Both the position numbers and the translations under genes were made by a program. This document shows positions 50,409 through 60,193 of a DNA stretch of 64,000 nucleotides, one piece after another. The first letter of the stretch is position 1; every line of letters begins with the position of its first letter. The stretch comes from DASSKK01 sp035690495. Its GTDB lineage: Bacteria > Actinomycetota > Actinomycetes > Propionibacteriales > Nocardioidaceae. The DNA lies in contig DASSKK010000071.1 in NCBI GenBank assembly GCA_035690495.1, forward strand, positions 1-64,000, in the 5' to 3' direction. The notes under the pieces are model-generated. The model made no database searches and was not told where the DNA came from. It saw nothing but the letters and a program-made list of their open reading frames with translations.

Positions 50409-52217
50409 ATGGTTCTACCGATCGAGGATTACGCCGTGCTCGGCGACACCTGCACCGCCGCGCTGGTCGGCAACGACGGCTCTGTGGACTGGCTGTGCCT
50501 GCCGCGCTTCGACTCGCCCGCGTGCTTCGCGTCCCTGCTCGGGGACCCGAAGAACGGTCGCTGGCTGCTCGGACCAGCCGGCGAGTTCGAGTCGACCCGT
50601 CGCTACCTGGGCAACAGCGCCGTGCTGGAGACGACGTTCACCACCCCGACCGGCACGGTCAAGCTGGTGGACCTGATGCCGATCGGCGACGGCCGCGCCG
50701 ACGTGGTGCGGCGGGTCGTCGGCGTGGACGGCACGGTCCGGATGCGCCACGAGTGGGTCGTCCGGCTCGGCTACGGCCGGATCAGACCGTGGGTGCGCCG
50801 CCGCGACGACCAGGGTGAAGAGGTGATCACCGCCGTGGCCGGCCCTGACCGGCTGATCCTCCGGGGCTCGCGGCTTCCTCACGCAGAGGGCGGCAGGCAC
50901 GTGGACGAGTTCGACGTACATGCCGGCGAGCAGCTGACGTTCGCGACCACGTGGTCGGCTTCCCACGACCCGCTGCCCGATCTGCTCGACTTCGACACAC
51001 GGATCCAGGAGACCACCACGCGCAGCGAGGACTGGGTCGCGCGCAGCAACTACGACGGCGAGTACCGGGAGGCAGTCTCCCGCTCGTTGATCACCCTGCG
51101 GCTGATGACCCACGCGCTCACCGGCGGCATCGTCGCGGCGGTGACGACGTCCCTTCCCGAGGACTTCGGCGGGGAGCGCAACTGGGACTACCGCTTCTGC
51201 TGGCTGCGCGACGCGTCGCTGACCCTCGAGTCGCTGCTGGAGTGCGGCTACCGGGAGGAGGCGCAGCTGTGGCGCGACTGGCTGCTGCGGGCGGTGGCCG
51301 GCGACCCTGCCGACATGCAGATCATGTACGCCGTCGACGGGTCGCGCGACCTCACCGAACGCACCCTGGACCACCTTCCCGGCTACGCCGGCTCGCGTCC
51401 GGTGCGCATCGGCAACGACGCGGTCACCCAGAAGCAGACCGACGTACTCGGCGAGGTGATGATCGCGCTGCAGATGGCGCGCCAGCTCGGCCTGGAGGAG
51501 AGCGCCGACTCCTGGTCGCTGCAGCGCAGCCTGATCGAGGAGCTCGCCGAGCACTGGGAGGACCCGGACAACGGCCTGTGGGAGATCCGCGGCCCACTGC
51601 GCCATTTCACGCACTCGCGCGTGATGGTGTGGGTCGCCTTCGACCGGGCCATCGCGGCCATCGAGAAGCACGGCCTGCCCGGTCCTGCCGACAAGTGGCG
51701 CAAGCTGCGCGACAAGGTCCGCGACGAGGTGCTGGAGAAGGGCTTCGACGCAGGGCGAAACACGTTCACCCAGCACTACGACACCAGCGAGGTGGACGCG
51801 TCTCTCCTGGTGCTCTCCGACGTCGGCTTCATCGACGGCGACGACCCGCGGATGCTCGGCACCATCGAGGCGATCGAGAAGGACCTGATGCACAACGGGT
51901 TCCTGCTGCGCTACCGGACCGAGTCCGGCGTCGACGGGCTCTCCGGCAGCGAGCACCCGTTCCTGGCCTGCTCGTTCTGGCTGGTCCAGGCCTATGCGCA
52001 CGCGGGCAGGCTGGGCGACGCACACGCGCTCATGCGCAGGCTGATCGGGCTGACCAACGACGTGGGCCTGCTCGCCGAGGAGTACGACCCGGTCGGCAAG
52101 CGGTTCGTCGGCAACTTTCCGCAGGCGTTCTCGCACCTGACACTGGTCGGGGCGGCGCACGCGCTCGAACGCGCCGAGAGCTCCGTCGAGCCGCGTGGGG
52201 CGAGCACCCGCGCCTGA
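50409..52217 (+). CDS. Glycoside hydrolase family 15 protein (trehalase-like)
   Basis: A 602-residue cytoplasmic enzyme of the mycobacterial trehalase/glucoamylase type. An N-terminal beta-sandwich (about residues 5-220, starting with IEDYAVLGDTCTAALVG) is followed by an (alpha/alpha)6 barrel with the substrate motif GGERNWDYRFCWLRDAS (about residue 256) and the catalytic Glu candidates in NDAVTQKQTDVLGEV and LLAEEYDP. It probably hydrolyses trehalose. It is divergent from the cinA-like gene (54 bases) and convergent with pgsA (5 bases), and so interrupts the conserved pgsA-cinA order. Confidence 0.9.
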   Translation: MVLPIEDYAVLGDTCTAALVGNDGSVDWLCLPRFDSPACFASLLGDPKNGRWLLGPAGEFESTRRYLGNSAVLETTFTTPTGTVKLVDLMPIGDGRADVVRRVVGVDGTVRMRHEWVVRLGYGRIRPWVRRRDDQGEEVITAVAGPDRLILRGSRLPHAEGGRHVDEFDVHAGEQLTFATTWSASHDPLPDLLDFDTRIQETTTRSEDWVARSNYDGEYREAVSRSLITLRLMTHALTGGIVAAVTTSLPEDFGGERNWDYRFCWLRDASLTLESLLECGYREEAQLWRDWLLRAVAGDPADMQIMYAVDGSRDLTERTLDHLPGYAGSRPVRIGNDAVTQKQTDVLGEVMIALQMARQLGLEESADSWSLQRSLIEELAEHWEDPDNGLWEIRGPLRHFTHSRVMVWVAFDRAIAAIEKHGLPGPADKWRKLRDKVRDEVLEKGFDAGRNTFTQHYDTSEVDASLLVLSDVGFIDGDDPRMLGTIEAIEKDLMHNGFLLRYRTESGVDGLSGSEHPFLACSFWLVQAYAHAGRLGDAHALMRRLIGLTNDVGLLAEEYDPVGKRFVGNFPQAFSHLTLVGAAHALERAESSVEPRGASTRA

Positions 52218-52222
52218 CCCGG

Positions 52223-52819
52223 TCAGGTCCGGCGGGCCGCCAGGGCCTTGCGCACGTAGTCGGCTCCGGAGACGACTGTGGCCACCACCGCCGCACCCAT
52301 GCACACCACGGCGAACCACCAGACCCCCGTCGCGACGCTCGCCCAGGTGCCGTGCAGCAGCCGCAAGGGCAGCACCAGCAGGCCCAGCGCCACCGTCTGC
52401 AGCACCGTCTTGAGCTTGCCGCCCGAGCTGGCCGCCATCACCTGCTGCCGCATCACCCAGAAACGCAGCATGGTGACGCCGAACTCCCGGGCCACCACGA
52501 CCGCAGTCACCCACCACCAGAGCTCGCCGATGAGGGACAGGCCGACGAACGCCATCCCGGTCAGTGCCTTGTCCGCGATGGGATCGGCGATCTTGCCGAA
52601 GTTCGTGACCAGGTTCCGCGACCGCGCGATGTCGCCGTCGACCTTGTCGGTGATCATCGCAGCCACGAAGACCAGGTAGGCGACCACCCGCCACAGCACC
52701 GAGTGTCCCCCGTCGACGAGCAGCGCCCAGCCGAAGAACGGCACCATCAGCAGTCGCAGTGTGGTCAGCGCGTTCGGCAGGTTCCAGTTGTTCGTCTCGA
52801 CCGCGGCAGGCTCGCTCAT
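52223..52819 (-). CDS. pgsA: CDP-diacylglycerol-glycerol-3-phosphate 3-phosphatidyltransferase
   Basis: A 198-residue membrane enzyme of phospholipid synthesis. The CDP-alcohol phosphotransferase motif DxxDGxxAR(8)G(3)D(3)D spans residues 58-83 with all acidic residues present. Five to six hydrophobic segments follow. The ATG at 52819 overlaps the rimO stop by four bases, the usual actinobacterial pairing. Confidence 0.94.
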   Translation of the reverse strand: MSEPAAVETNNWNLPNALTTLRLLMVPFFGWALLVDGGHSVLWRVVAYLVFVAAMITDKVDGDIARSRNLVTNFGKIADPIADKALTGMAFVGLSLIGELWWWVTAVVVAREFGVTMLRFWVMRQQVMAASSGGKLKTVLQTVALGLLVLPLRLLHGTWASVATGVWWFAVVCMGAAVVATVVSGADYVRKALAARRT

Positions 52820-54321
52820 CGGCTCCGACCGTCCGGACCTGCGCCCGGTTCACGCAGGTCCGCCCTCAGGTCGACACCGTCGGAACCGGTGACCACGGCG
52901 GACACCAGGTCGCCGACGCGTACGTCGGGAGGCACCCCGAGCAGGGTGGTGGATCCGTCCACCTCGGGGCCCTGGTGGGCGCAGCGTCCCTCCGCCGTGC
53001 TCCCCTCGACCGACTCCACCAGCACCTCGACGCGCTCGCCCACCCGGTCCGCTGCTCGTTGCGCCGTGAGCTCCTCGACGAGCCGCGTTACCTGGTCGAC
53101 CCGGTCCCGGATCTCGTCCTGGTCGAGCTTGCCGTCGTACGACGCCGCCTCGGTGCCGTCCTCGTCGGAGTAGCCGAACACCCCGACGACGTCGAGGCGC
53201 GCGCGCCGCAGGAACCCGGTCAGCGTCGTCAGGTCGCTCTCCGTCTCGCCTGGGAACCCGACGATCACGTTCGAGCGGATCCCCGCGGAGGGGGCCTGGG
53301 CACGGATCTGCTCGACCAGCGCGAGGAAGCTGTCCGAGTCGCCGAAGCGCCGCATCCGCCGCAGCACCCGGGGCGACGCGTGCTGGAAGGACAGGTCGAA
53401 GTAGGGCACCATGCCCGGGGTGTTCGCCAGCACGGAGACCAGCCCGGGACGCAGCTCGGCCGGCTGCAGGTAGGAGAGCCGCACGCGGGTGACCTGCTCG
53501 ACGTCCGCCAGCTCCGGCAGGAGGCTCTCCAGCAGGTGCACGTCACCGAGGTCCTTGCCGTAGGACGTGGTGTTCTCGCTGACCAGGAACAGCTCACGGA
53601 CCCCCTGCGCGCCCAGCCAGCGAGCCTCCCCGAGCACGTCCGAGGGACGCCGCGACACGAACGAGCCGCGGAACGACGGGATCGCGCAGAACGTGCACCG
53701 TCGGTCGCAGCCGGATGCCAGCTTCAGCGGAGCGACGGGACCGCCGTCCAACCGGCGGCGCACCGCTCGCGACCCCGACGCCGGAGCGGCTCCCTGCGGG
53801 AGGTCGGGGGCGGCGCGGGTGTGCCCGGGCACCACCACCGAGCCGGGATCGCGGTCGGCGGGCGCGATCGGCAGCAGCCGCCGCCGGTCCGAAGGGGTGT
53901 GGGCTGCGGGCACGTCGCCGGCCAGGATCGAGCGCAGCCGGGCCGCGATGTCGGGGTAGTCGTCGAACCCGAGCACCGCGTCGGCCTCGGGCAGGGAGGA
54001 GGCGAGGTCCTTGCCGTAGCGCTCGGCGAGACAGCCGACCGCCACCACCGCCCGGGTCGGGCCGGACCCCTTCAGGTCCGCGGCGGCCAGCAGGGTGTCC
54101 ACCGAGTCCTTCTTGGCCGACTCGACGAAGCCGCAGGTGTTGACCAGCACCGTCTGGGCGGCGTCGGGGTCTTCCACCAGCCGGAACCCGTCGGCCTCCA
54201 ACCGCCCGGCCAGCTCCTCGGAGTCCACCTCGTTGCGGGCACAGCCCAGCGTCACCACCGCGACGGTGTGCTCGGAGCCGACTCCGTGCTCGGCGGTGGG
54301 ACTGTACTCGGCGGTGGTCAT
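52816..54321 (-). CDS. rimO: Ribosomal protein S12 methylthiotransferase RimO
   Basis: A 501-residue radical-SAM methylthiotransferase that modifies Asp in ribosomal protein S12. The N-terminal domain has cysteines in LGCARNEVDSE, NTCGFVESAKKDS and VGCLAERY; the radical-SAM motif is CDRRCTFCAIP (about residue 214). The TRAM domain is at the C-terminus. ATG 54321 is selected from the family N-terminus. The long upstream frame is a shadow. It is a paralogue of miaB. Confidence 0.95.
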   Translation of the reverse strand: MTTAEYSPTAEHGVGSEHTVAVVTLGCARNEVDSEELAGRLEADGFRLVEDPDAAQTVLVNTCGFVESAKKDSVDTLLAAADLKGSGPTRAVVAVGCLAERYGKDLASSLPEADAVLGFDDYPDIAARLRSILAGDVPAAHTPSDRRRLLPIAPADRDPGSVVVPGHTRAAPDLPQGAAPASGSRAVRRRLDGGPVAPLKLASGCDRRCTFCAIPSFRGSFVSRRPSDVLGEARWLGAQGVRELFLVSENTTSYGKDLGDVHLLESLLPELADVEQVTRVRLSYLQPAELRPGLVSVLANTPGMVPYFDLSFQHASPRVLRRMRRFGDSDSFLALVEQIRAQAPSAGIRSNVIVGFPGETESDLTTLTGFLRRARLDVVGVFGYSDEDGTEAASYDGKLDQDEIRDRVDQVTRLVEELTAQRAADRVGERVEVLVESVEGSTAEGRCAHQGPEVDGSTTLLGVPPDVRVGDLVSAVVTGSDGVDLRADLREPGAGPDGRSR

Positions 54322-54375
54322 CTCGCTGTCGAGTATGACGGCCCCACCTCGCCGGACGCGAACCAGCGCCGGCGA

Positions 54376-54426
54376 GGGTTCGGGTGGGATCGCAGGGGAA
54401 TGGCGACTGCAATCCCACCCGAACCC
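54376..54426 (-). terminator. Long perfect inverted repeat between an MFS gene and rimO
   Basis: GGGTTCGGGTGGGAT (54376-54390) pairs exactly with ATCCCACCCGAACCC (54412-54426) around a 21-base loop. It lies eight bases after the MFS stop and 54 bases before rimO, so it probably ends MFS transcription. Confidence 0.72.
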
Positions 54427-54434
54427 GCCCGCGC

Positions 54435-55640
54435 CTAGGGCTGAGCCGTGGTGGCTGGCGCCGGAAGTCCAGCAGCGGACAGCCGGGTACGCCGCAGTCC
54501 GGGCACCAGCAGCGTGGTGACCAGCAGCGAGCCGGCCGCCATCACCGGGATGGCGGCGGTCTCCGTCCAGAGCGCGGCGATGGCCGCGCCGGCGAGCGCC
54601 CCGACTCCCTGCATCACCATCAGCCCCATGCCGTACAGCCCGAGCACCTGGCCCCGGATGTCGGCCTCCGAGTGGGTGACGAGGCGCTCCTGGAGCGGCA
54701 GGCTCGCCGAGAAGCCGAACGAGGCCACCAGGCCCAGCAGCGCCGCGACGGGCACGGACGGTGAGAGCGCGAAGAGCAGGTACGGCGCAGCGAGGAGCAG
54801 GCGCAACGGCACGACCAGCCGGTCGCGCACCCTCGACGGCACGAAGCGGCCGACCACGATGTCCCCGAGCAACATGCCGCCCGCCGTGGCGGACAACAGA
54901 TACCCGGCATGCCGGCCCGCGAACGGCACGAACAGCGCCTCGCAGCCGACGACCAGCCCGTTGGGCACCCAGAGCGTGAGATAAACCGGGCGCAGCAGCG
55001 GGGAGCCGAGCAGGCGTCGGGTCACCGCACGTGAGCGGGCAGCCACCCTGCCGCCGGTGGCGCGCGGTGGGTGGTCGCGCAGCCCGAACCTGACCACGAC
55101 CGTCGCCAGACCGGAGGCTGCGGCCGCGCACAAGAACAGGTCGCCGGTCGTCAGCCGCAGCAGCAGGAGCCCGCCCACGCCGTACCCCGCGATCTGCATG
55201 ACGCCCACCGCGATGTTCATCGTCGAACGGCCGAGCACGAAGGCCTCGGCCGGCAGGATGTCGGAGACCAGGGCCATCTTGGCGCCGCCGGTCGCCGACA
55301 TCGCCACCCACGGCAGCGCCAGAAGCACGAACCGTGCCTGCCAGGGCATGCCCGGGAGCGCCTGCAGCAGGTCCGCGAGGCACATCACTGCGCCCACGAC
55401 TACCAGCGCGAGACGCGGTCGCAGCAGGTCGGATGCGGACATCAGGAACCACGACGCGACCAGCCGCACCAGCGGGCCGCCGTACATGCTCAGTGCGGTG
55501 AGCACCGGCGACCCGGTGCTGGCGTAGGTGATGGTGCCCAGGGCCAGGCTCGACGCGGACGCCGCGGCCATGACCAGCGCTTGGGAGGCGAACAGCGTGC
55601 GGAACTCGGCGTTGCCGAACAGGTCGCGGTAGGTCTGCAC
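54435..55640 (-). CDS. MFS transporter
   Basis: A 401-residue protein with 11-12 hydrophobic segments, without a long central loop. It begins VQTYRDLFGNAEFRTLFASQ, a start typical of actinobacterial MFS exporters related to the enterobactin-exporter class. GTG 55640 is the start. It lies 17 bases after the stop of the RodZ-like gene, on the same strand. Substrate unknown. Confidence 0.84.
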   Translation of the reverse strand: MQTYRDLFGNAEFRTLFASQALVMAAASASSLALGTITYASTGSPVLTALSMYGGPLVRLVASWFLMSASDLLRPRLALVVVGAVMCLADLLQALPGMPWQARFVLLALPWVAMSATGGAKMALVSDILPAEAFVLGRSTMNIAVGVMQIAGYGVGGLLLLRLTTGDLFLCAAAASGLATVVVRFGLRDHPPRATGGRVAARSRAVTRRLLGSPLLRPVYLTLWVPNGLVVGCEALFVPFAGRHAGYLLSATAGGMLLGDIVVGRFVPSRVRDRLVVPLRLLLAAPYLLFALSPSVPVAALLGLVASFGFSASLPLQERLVTHSEADIRGQVLGLYGMGLMVMQGVGALAGAAIAALWTETAAIPVMAAGSLLVTTLLVPGLRRTRLSAAGLPAPATTAQP

Positions 55641-55657
55641 GAGCGAGAGTCTGGCCC

Positions 55658-57445
55658 TCAGCCGTGAAGGGTACGCCGAGCGGGGTGGCCGGGCTTGCCG
55701 ACCGGGCCCTTGTCGTGGCCGTGCACGGAAACCGTCACCGCGCCGCCGTGGCGGGCCCAGACGTGGACCGGCGGCCGGACGTGCAGCCGGGTGTGCCTGC
55801 CCGCAGCGAGCACCTTGGCGTAGACGACCTTGCCGTTGCCGTTGCGGACCACCACCCGAGAGCCGACGCCGGTGGCCGCCAGGGTGACCGGCATCTTCGC
55901 CGGAGGCACCGCAGGCGCGAGGTGTGGCTCGGAGTGCGAGACCGCCGCGCCGTTGCCGACCGAGAGCGGCTGGAGGGGCGGCTCGGGCGGAGTCGCGAAC
56001 AGGCGCACCAGTCCCCAGACCAGGGCCACGACCAGGACGGCACCCACGAGCAGGCCCCAGTGAGAACCGCCGACGGTGCTGCGCATGCTGCCGGTCGTGC
56101 CGGTGGCGAGCTCGGCTTCGAACACGCGCCGGGCGTTGATCGGCGCGGTGGCGTAGCGGTTGTCGAACTTCTCCACCAGGGCCGCCGGGTCCTGACCCAG
56201 CACCCTGGCCAGCGTGCGCAGATGGCCGCGGGCGTAGAAGTCGCCTCCGCAGGGTGCGAAGTCGTCGACCTCGATGGCCTCGATCACGTGGGGGCGGATC
56301 CGGGTCCGTTCGGCGAGCTCGTCCACGCTGAGCCCGACCCGCGTCCGCGCCGCCGCCAGCTGCGGCCCGATCACCGGGTCCTCTGCGGGCTCGGCGGCGA
56401 AGTCCTGCACCACCAAGGGCTCGACGGGTTCGCCGAGCTTCGAGATCGGCCGGACCCGCGACCCGTCCACGGCCTCGATGACCAGGTCGACGCTGCCGGG
56501 CCGGTGCAGCTCACGGCCCTCGACGAGCACCTCGACCGCGGGCGCGGTCTCGCGGGTCACCTCGGCGCGTCGGCCAGGAGTGGTCTCGCGCCGAACGTCC
56601 GGCGGCGCGTCGTCGCCGGACAGGACCGGCACGTCGTCGACGGAAGGCGCGGGGAGGAAGGTGTCCTCGGCGTCGACGTCGTTGCTGCGGCCCTTCGCGA
56701 CGCGGGAGACGACCGTGGCGATGCCCCCGACGAACCGGCGGCGCACGGGCTCGGCCGCGATCTCGTGCGGCGCCGAGACGACCTCCTCGGGGACCGCCGG
56801 CTCGGCGACCGGCGTGTCCGGTCCGAGCACGACCACCTCGGTCCGGCCGCGGGCCAGAGCGGTGAGCGTCTCGACGAGGGCCGGCTCGTCGCGCACCGAG
56901 ACCCGGGTGGTCAGCCCCATCGGCACCGCCAGGGCCGCCCCGTGCAGCGTCGTGTTGAGCGCCGCCGCGCGGCGTCCGCGCGCGTCGAGCCCGTCCAGCG
57001 CCCGGGCCAGGCTGTGCGGGGAGAAGGACAAGCGCCCGTCGCGCAGGGGGCCGCGCCTCGGCGAGACGACGACGGTCGCGACGGCGTCCCACGGCAGGCC
57101 GCGCCACTGCCCGCCCAGTCGGACCCGCACCCCGTGCGTGTCGGCGACGAGCAGCGGTGTGCGTGCGTCGACCAGCGCCGCGAGATGGACCGCCCCGATG
57201 ACACCGACCAGCAGACACAGTGCCCAGTCGACGATCGCGCCGCTCTGGCTGGCCCGCCACAGGTACCCGATCGCGATCGCCGACCCCGCGGCCCCGATCA
57301 GCGCGGCGAGCCCCGCGTTGCGACGTACCTCCACGCTGGTGTCCGCCGGCACCGGCTCCTCGTAGGCCCGCCGTCCCGTCGTCCCGCCGGGCTCGGCGTG
57401 GTGGGTGTGCTGCGTCTCGCGGGGCTCCTCGGCCATGGCGCTCAT
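55658..57445 (-). CDS. RodZ-like helix-turn-helix membrane protein with N-terminal PH-like domain
   Basis: A 595-residue protein. The first 75 residues hold two hydrophobic segments (about 44-63 and 72-90), followed by a PH-like beta domain (LLVADTHGVRVRLGGQWRG). A long charged linker leads to a RodZ-type HTH (GPQLAAARTRVGLSVDELAE, about residue 390), a transmembrane helix (WGLLVGAVLVVALVWGLVRL, about 480) and a DUF4115-like beta domain outside. RodZ helps place the cell-wall machinery. The start at 57445 follows GGGGGAG and overlaps the ftsK stop. Confidence 0.78.
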   Translation of the reverse strand: MSAMAEEPRETQHTHHAEPGGTTGRRAYEEPVPADTSVEVRRNAGLAALIGAAGSAIAIGYLWRASQSGAIVDWALCLLVGVIGAVHLAALVDARTPLLVADTHGVRVRLGGQWRGLPWDAVATVVVSPRRGPLRDGRLSFSPHSLARALDGLDARGRRAAALNTTLHGAALAVPMGLTTRVSVRDEPALVETLTALARGRTEVVVLGPDTPVAEPAVPEEVVSAPHEIAAEPVRRRFVGGIATVVSRVAKGRSNDVDAEDTFLPAPSVDDVPVLSGDDAPPDVRRETTPGRRAEVTRETAPAVEVLVEGRELHRPGSVDLVIEAVDGSRVRPISKLGEPVEPLVVQDFAAEPAEDPVIGPQLAAARTRVGLSVDELAERTRIRPHVIEAIEVDDFAPCGGDFYARGHLRTLARVLGQDPAALVEKFDNRYATAPINARRVFEAELATGTTGSMRSTVGGSHWGLLVGAVLVVALVWGLVRLFATPPEPPLQPLSVGNGAAVSHSEPHLAPAVPPAKMPVTLAATGVGSRVVVRNGNGKVVYAKVLAAGRHTRLHVRPPVHVWARHGGAVTVSVHGHDKGPVGKPGHPARRTLHG

Positions 57446-60051
57446 CGCGCTCCCCCTTCGCTGTTGATCGAGGCGATCACGTCGTCGAGGTCGTCGGGCT
57501 TGACGAGTACGTCGCGCGCCTTGGAGCCCTCGCTGGGCCCGACGACTCCGCGCGACTCCAGGATGTCCATCAGCCGGCCGGCCTTCGCGAAGCCGACCCG
57601 CAGCTTGCGCTGCAGCATCGAGGTGGAGCCGAACTGGGTGGAGACCACCAGCTCGACCGCTTGCACCACGAGGTCCAGGTCGTCGCCGATGTCGTCGTCC
57701 AGCTCGCGCTTGGACTGCGCGGTGGCCGTGACGTCGTCGCGGTAGGTCGGCGACAGCTGCTCCTTGCAGTGCGCGACGACCCCGTGGACCTCCGCCTCGG
57801 TGACCCACGACCCCTGCACCCGCAGGGGCTTGTTGGCGCCCATCGGCAGGAACAGCCCGTCGCCCTGCCCGACCAGCTTCTCCGCGCCTGGCTGGTCGAG
57901 GATCACCCGCGAGTCGGCCAGCGAGCTGGTCGAGAACGCGAGCCGGGACGGCACGTTGGCCTTGATCAGCCCGGTCACCACGTCGACGCTGGGCCGCTGG
58001 GTGGCCAGCACCAGGTGGATGCCGGCCGCCCGCGCCAGCTGGGTGATCCGGACGACCGCGTCCTCGACGTCGCGGGGAGCCACCATCATCAGGTCGGCCA
58101 GCTCGTCGACGACGACGAGCAGGTAGGGGTACGGCGTCAGCGTGCGCTCGCTGCCGGCCGGGACCTTCGCCTTCCCGCTGCGCACCGCCTTGTTGAAGTC
58201 GTCGATGTGCCGGAAGCCGAACGTGGCCAGGTCGTCGTACCGCAGGTCCATCTCCCGCACCACCCACTGCAACGCCTCGGACGCCTTCTTCGGGCTGGTG
58301 ATGATCGGGGTGATCAGGTGGGGCACGCCCTCGTAGTGGTTGAGCTCGACCCGCTTGGGGTCGACCAGGACCATCCGCACCTCGTCCGGGGTCGCCCGCA
58401 TCAGCACCGAGGTGATCATCGAGTTGACGAAGCTGGACTTGCCGGAGCCGGTGGCGCCGGCCACCAGCAGGTGCGGCATCTTGGCGAGGTTCGCGACCAC
58501 GAAGCCGCCCTCGACGTCCTTGCCGAGCCCGACCACCATCGGATGGTGGTCGTTGCGGGCGCTCGGGGAGCGCAGCACGTCGCCGAGGGAGACGATCTCC
58601 TTGTCGCTGTTGGGGATCTCGATGCCGATCGCGGACTTGCCGGGGATCGGCGACAGGATGCGCACGTCGGCCGAGGCGACCGCGTAGGCGATGTTCTTGC
58701 CGAGCGCGGTGACCTTCTCGACCTTGACCGCCGGCCCGAGCTCCACCTCGTAGCGGGTGACGGTGGGGCCGCGCATGTAGCCGGTCACCTGGGCGTCGAT
58801 GTCGAACTGCTCGAGCACCTCGGTGAGCCGATCCACGACCTCGTCGGAGGCCTTCGACCGGGTCTTGTGCACGCTGCCAGGCTTGAGGGCATCGTTGCCG
58901 GGCAGCGTGTAGGTGATGTCGCCGGACAGTGCGAGCTGCTCCACACGAGCCGGGAGCGGGCTGTGCGGCGGCGCCTGCCCCGAGTCGCCGGAGCCGGTGG
59001 CATCGGCGTCGGCGCCCGCAGCGTTCTCCTGGCTCGGCGCCTGGCCCTGCGGCGGGACACCGTGCTTGCCCTTGCGACCGCGCAGCGCCCGGTCCTCGAG
59101 CACGGGGCTGTCGTACGGCGCGTCGGCGTACTCGTCCTCGTCGGGGCGCATCGAGCCGACACGGCGGCGGATCCGGCCGCGGCGGCTCGAGGCGATCGGC
59201 TCGGTGTCCTCCGTCCCCCCGTCTCCCCCCTCGTCGTCGTTCGCTGCGCGACCGAGCAGCCGGTCGCGCAGCGCGGCGAAACGCGCCGGGATCTGGTGCA
59301 CCGGCGTCGCGGTGATCACCAGCACCCCGAACCCGGCGAGCAGCACGAGCAGCGGGATCACCACCGCCTCGCTGTGCAGCAGGTCCATGAACAGGGAGGA
59401 GATGACGAACCCGATCGCACCGCCCGCGTGCCGCAGCGCCTCGGTGTGCCCGTGGTGCGGCTCGGGCATCCCCTTGGCGAGGTGGATCAGCCCCAGCACG
59501 CCGAACAGCAGCGCCCCCCAGCCGATCAGCTGGCGGCCGGCGGGACCGTTGCTCTGCGGGTTGCGCAGGTTCCGCCAGGCCACGAAGCACAGCAGCATCG
59601 GCACGAACCACCCGAGCAGCCCCACCGACCCGGTCACCACGGTGCGGACCACGTCGCCGACCGTGCCGGGCAGCTGCCACCACACGGCCGCGGCGACGAC
59701 CACCGCCAGCCCGATCAGCAGCAGGCCGACCCCGTCGCGGCGGTGCTCCGGCTCGAGCTCCCCCGCGGTCCGGCCGATACGGCGTACGGTCCCTCCGACC
59801 ACGTGCGCGGCGCCCAACCAGAGCGCCGAGACGGCCGCCGCCGTGCCGCTGAAGAGGGCATGGAACAGCGTCGAGACGGGTCCAGGCCCGTTGCGGACCG
59901 CACGCGGTGCCGGCCGCTTCGACGATCTCGCCGTCGAGCGGCCCCTCGCGGGCCTCCTGCGGGTCTGGCTGCCGGACGACCGGGACGTGGATCCGGAGCG
60001 TGGGGACTTCCGGTTCCGCGACGCCGGCGGGGAAGACGTACGGGTCGCCAT
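57442..60051 (-). CDS. ftsK: DNA translocase FtsK
   Basis: An 869-residue septal DNA pump that segregates chromosome ends at division. A basic N-terminal tail (about 50 residues) leads to four transmembrane helices (about residues 105-260), a disordered linker (about 270-370), then the motor: Walker A GATGSGKSS (about 530), Walker B LLVVVDELADLM and the C-terminal gamma winged helix (from about 795) that reads KOPS sites. Length fits SpoIIIE/FtsK of actinobacteria. ATG 60051; the stop overlaps the RodZ-like start. Confidence 0.96.
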   Translation of the reverse strand: MATRTSSPPASRNRKSPRSGSTSRSSGSQTRRRPARGRSTARSSKRPAPRAVRNGPGPVSTLFHALFSGTAAAVSALWLGAAHVVGGTVRRIGRTAGELEPEHRRDGVGLLLIGLAVVVAAAVWWQLPGTVGDVVRTVVTGSVGLLGWFVPMLLCFVAWRNLRNPQSNGPAGRQLIGWGALLFGVLGLIHLAKGMPEPHHGHTEALRHAGGAIGFVISSLFMDLLHSEAVVIPLLVLLAGFGVLVITATPVHQIPARFAALRDRLLGRAANDDEGGDGGTEDTEPIASSRRGRIRRRVGSMRPDEDEYADAPYDSPVLEDRALRGRKGKHGVPPQGQAPSQENAAGADADATGSGDSGQAPPHSPLPARVEQLALSGDITYTLPGNDALKPGSVHKTRSKASDEVVDRLTEVLEQFDIDAQVTGYMRGPTVTRYEVELGPAVKVEKVTALGKNIAYAVASADVRILSPIPGKSAIGIEIPNSDKEIVSLGDVLRSPSARNDHHPMVVGLGKDVEGGFVVANLAKMPHLLVAGATGSGKSSFVNSMITSVLMRATPDEVRMVLVDPKRVELNHYEGVPHLITPIITSPKKASEALQWVVREMDLRYDDLATFGFRHIDDFNKAVRSGKAKVPAGSERTLTPYPYLLVVVDELADLMMVAPRDVEDAVVRITQLARAAGIHLVLATQRPSVDVVTGLIKANVPSRLAFSTSSLADSRVILDQPGAEKLVGQGDGLFLPMGANKPLRVQGSWVTEAEVHGVVAHCKEQLSPTYRDDVTATAQSKRELDDDIGDDLDLVVQAVELVVSTQFGSTSMLQRKLRVGFAKAGRLMDILESRGVVGPSEGSKARDVLVKPDDLDDVIASINSEGGAR

Positions 60052-60193
60052 GATGACAATCTAGGCGATCGCCACACCAGCACCACGCTTCACACGCCGA
60101 GCAGGCTTCTCCGCGCGGAAGGCTTAGCGGGCCCGCGATGTGGGTACTCAGAGGAATGTCCGACCTACTGCACCTACAGGACCGGTGATCTAG

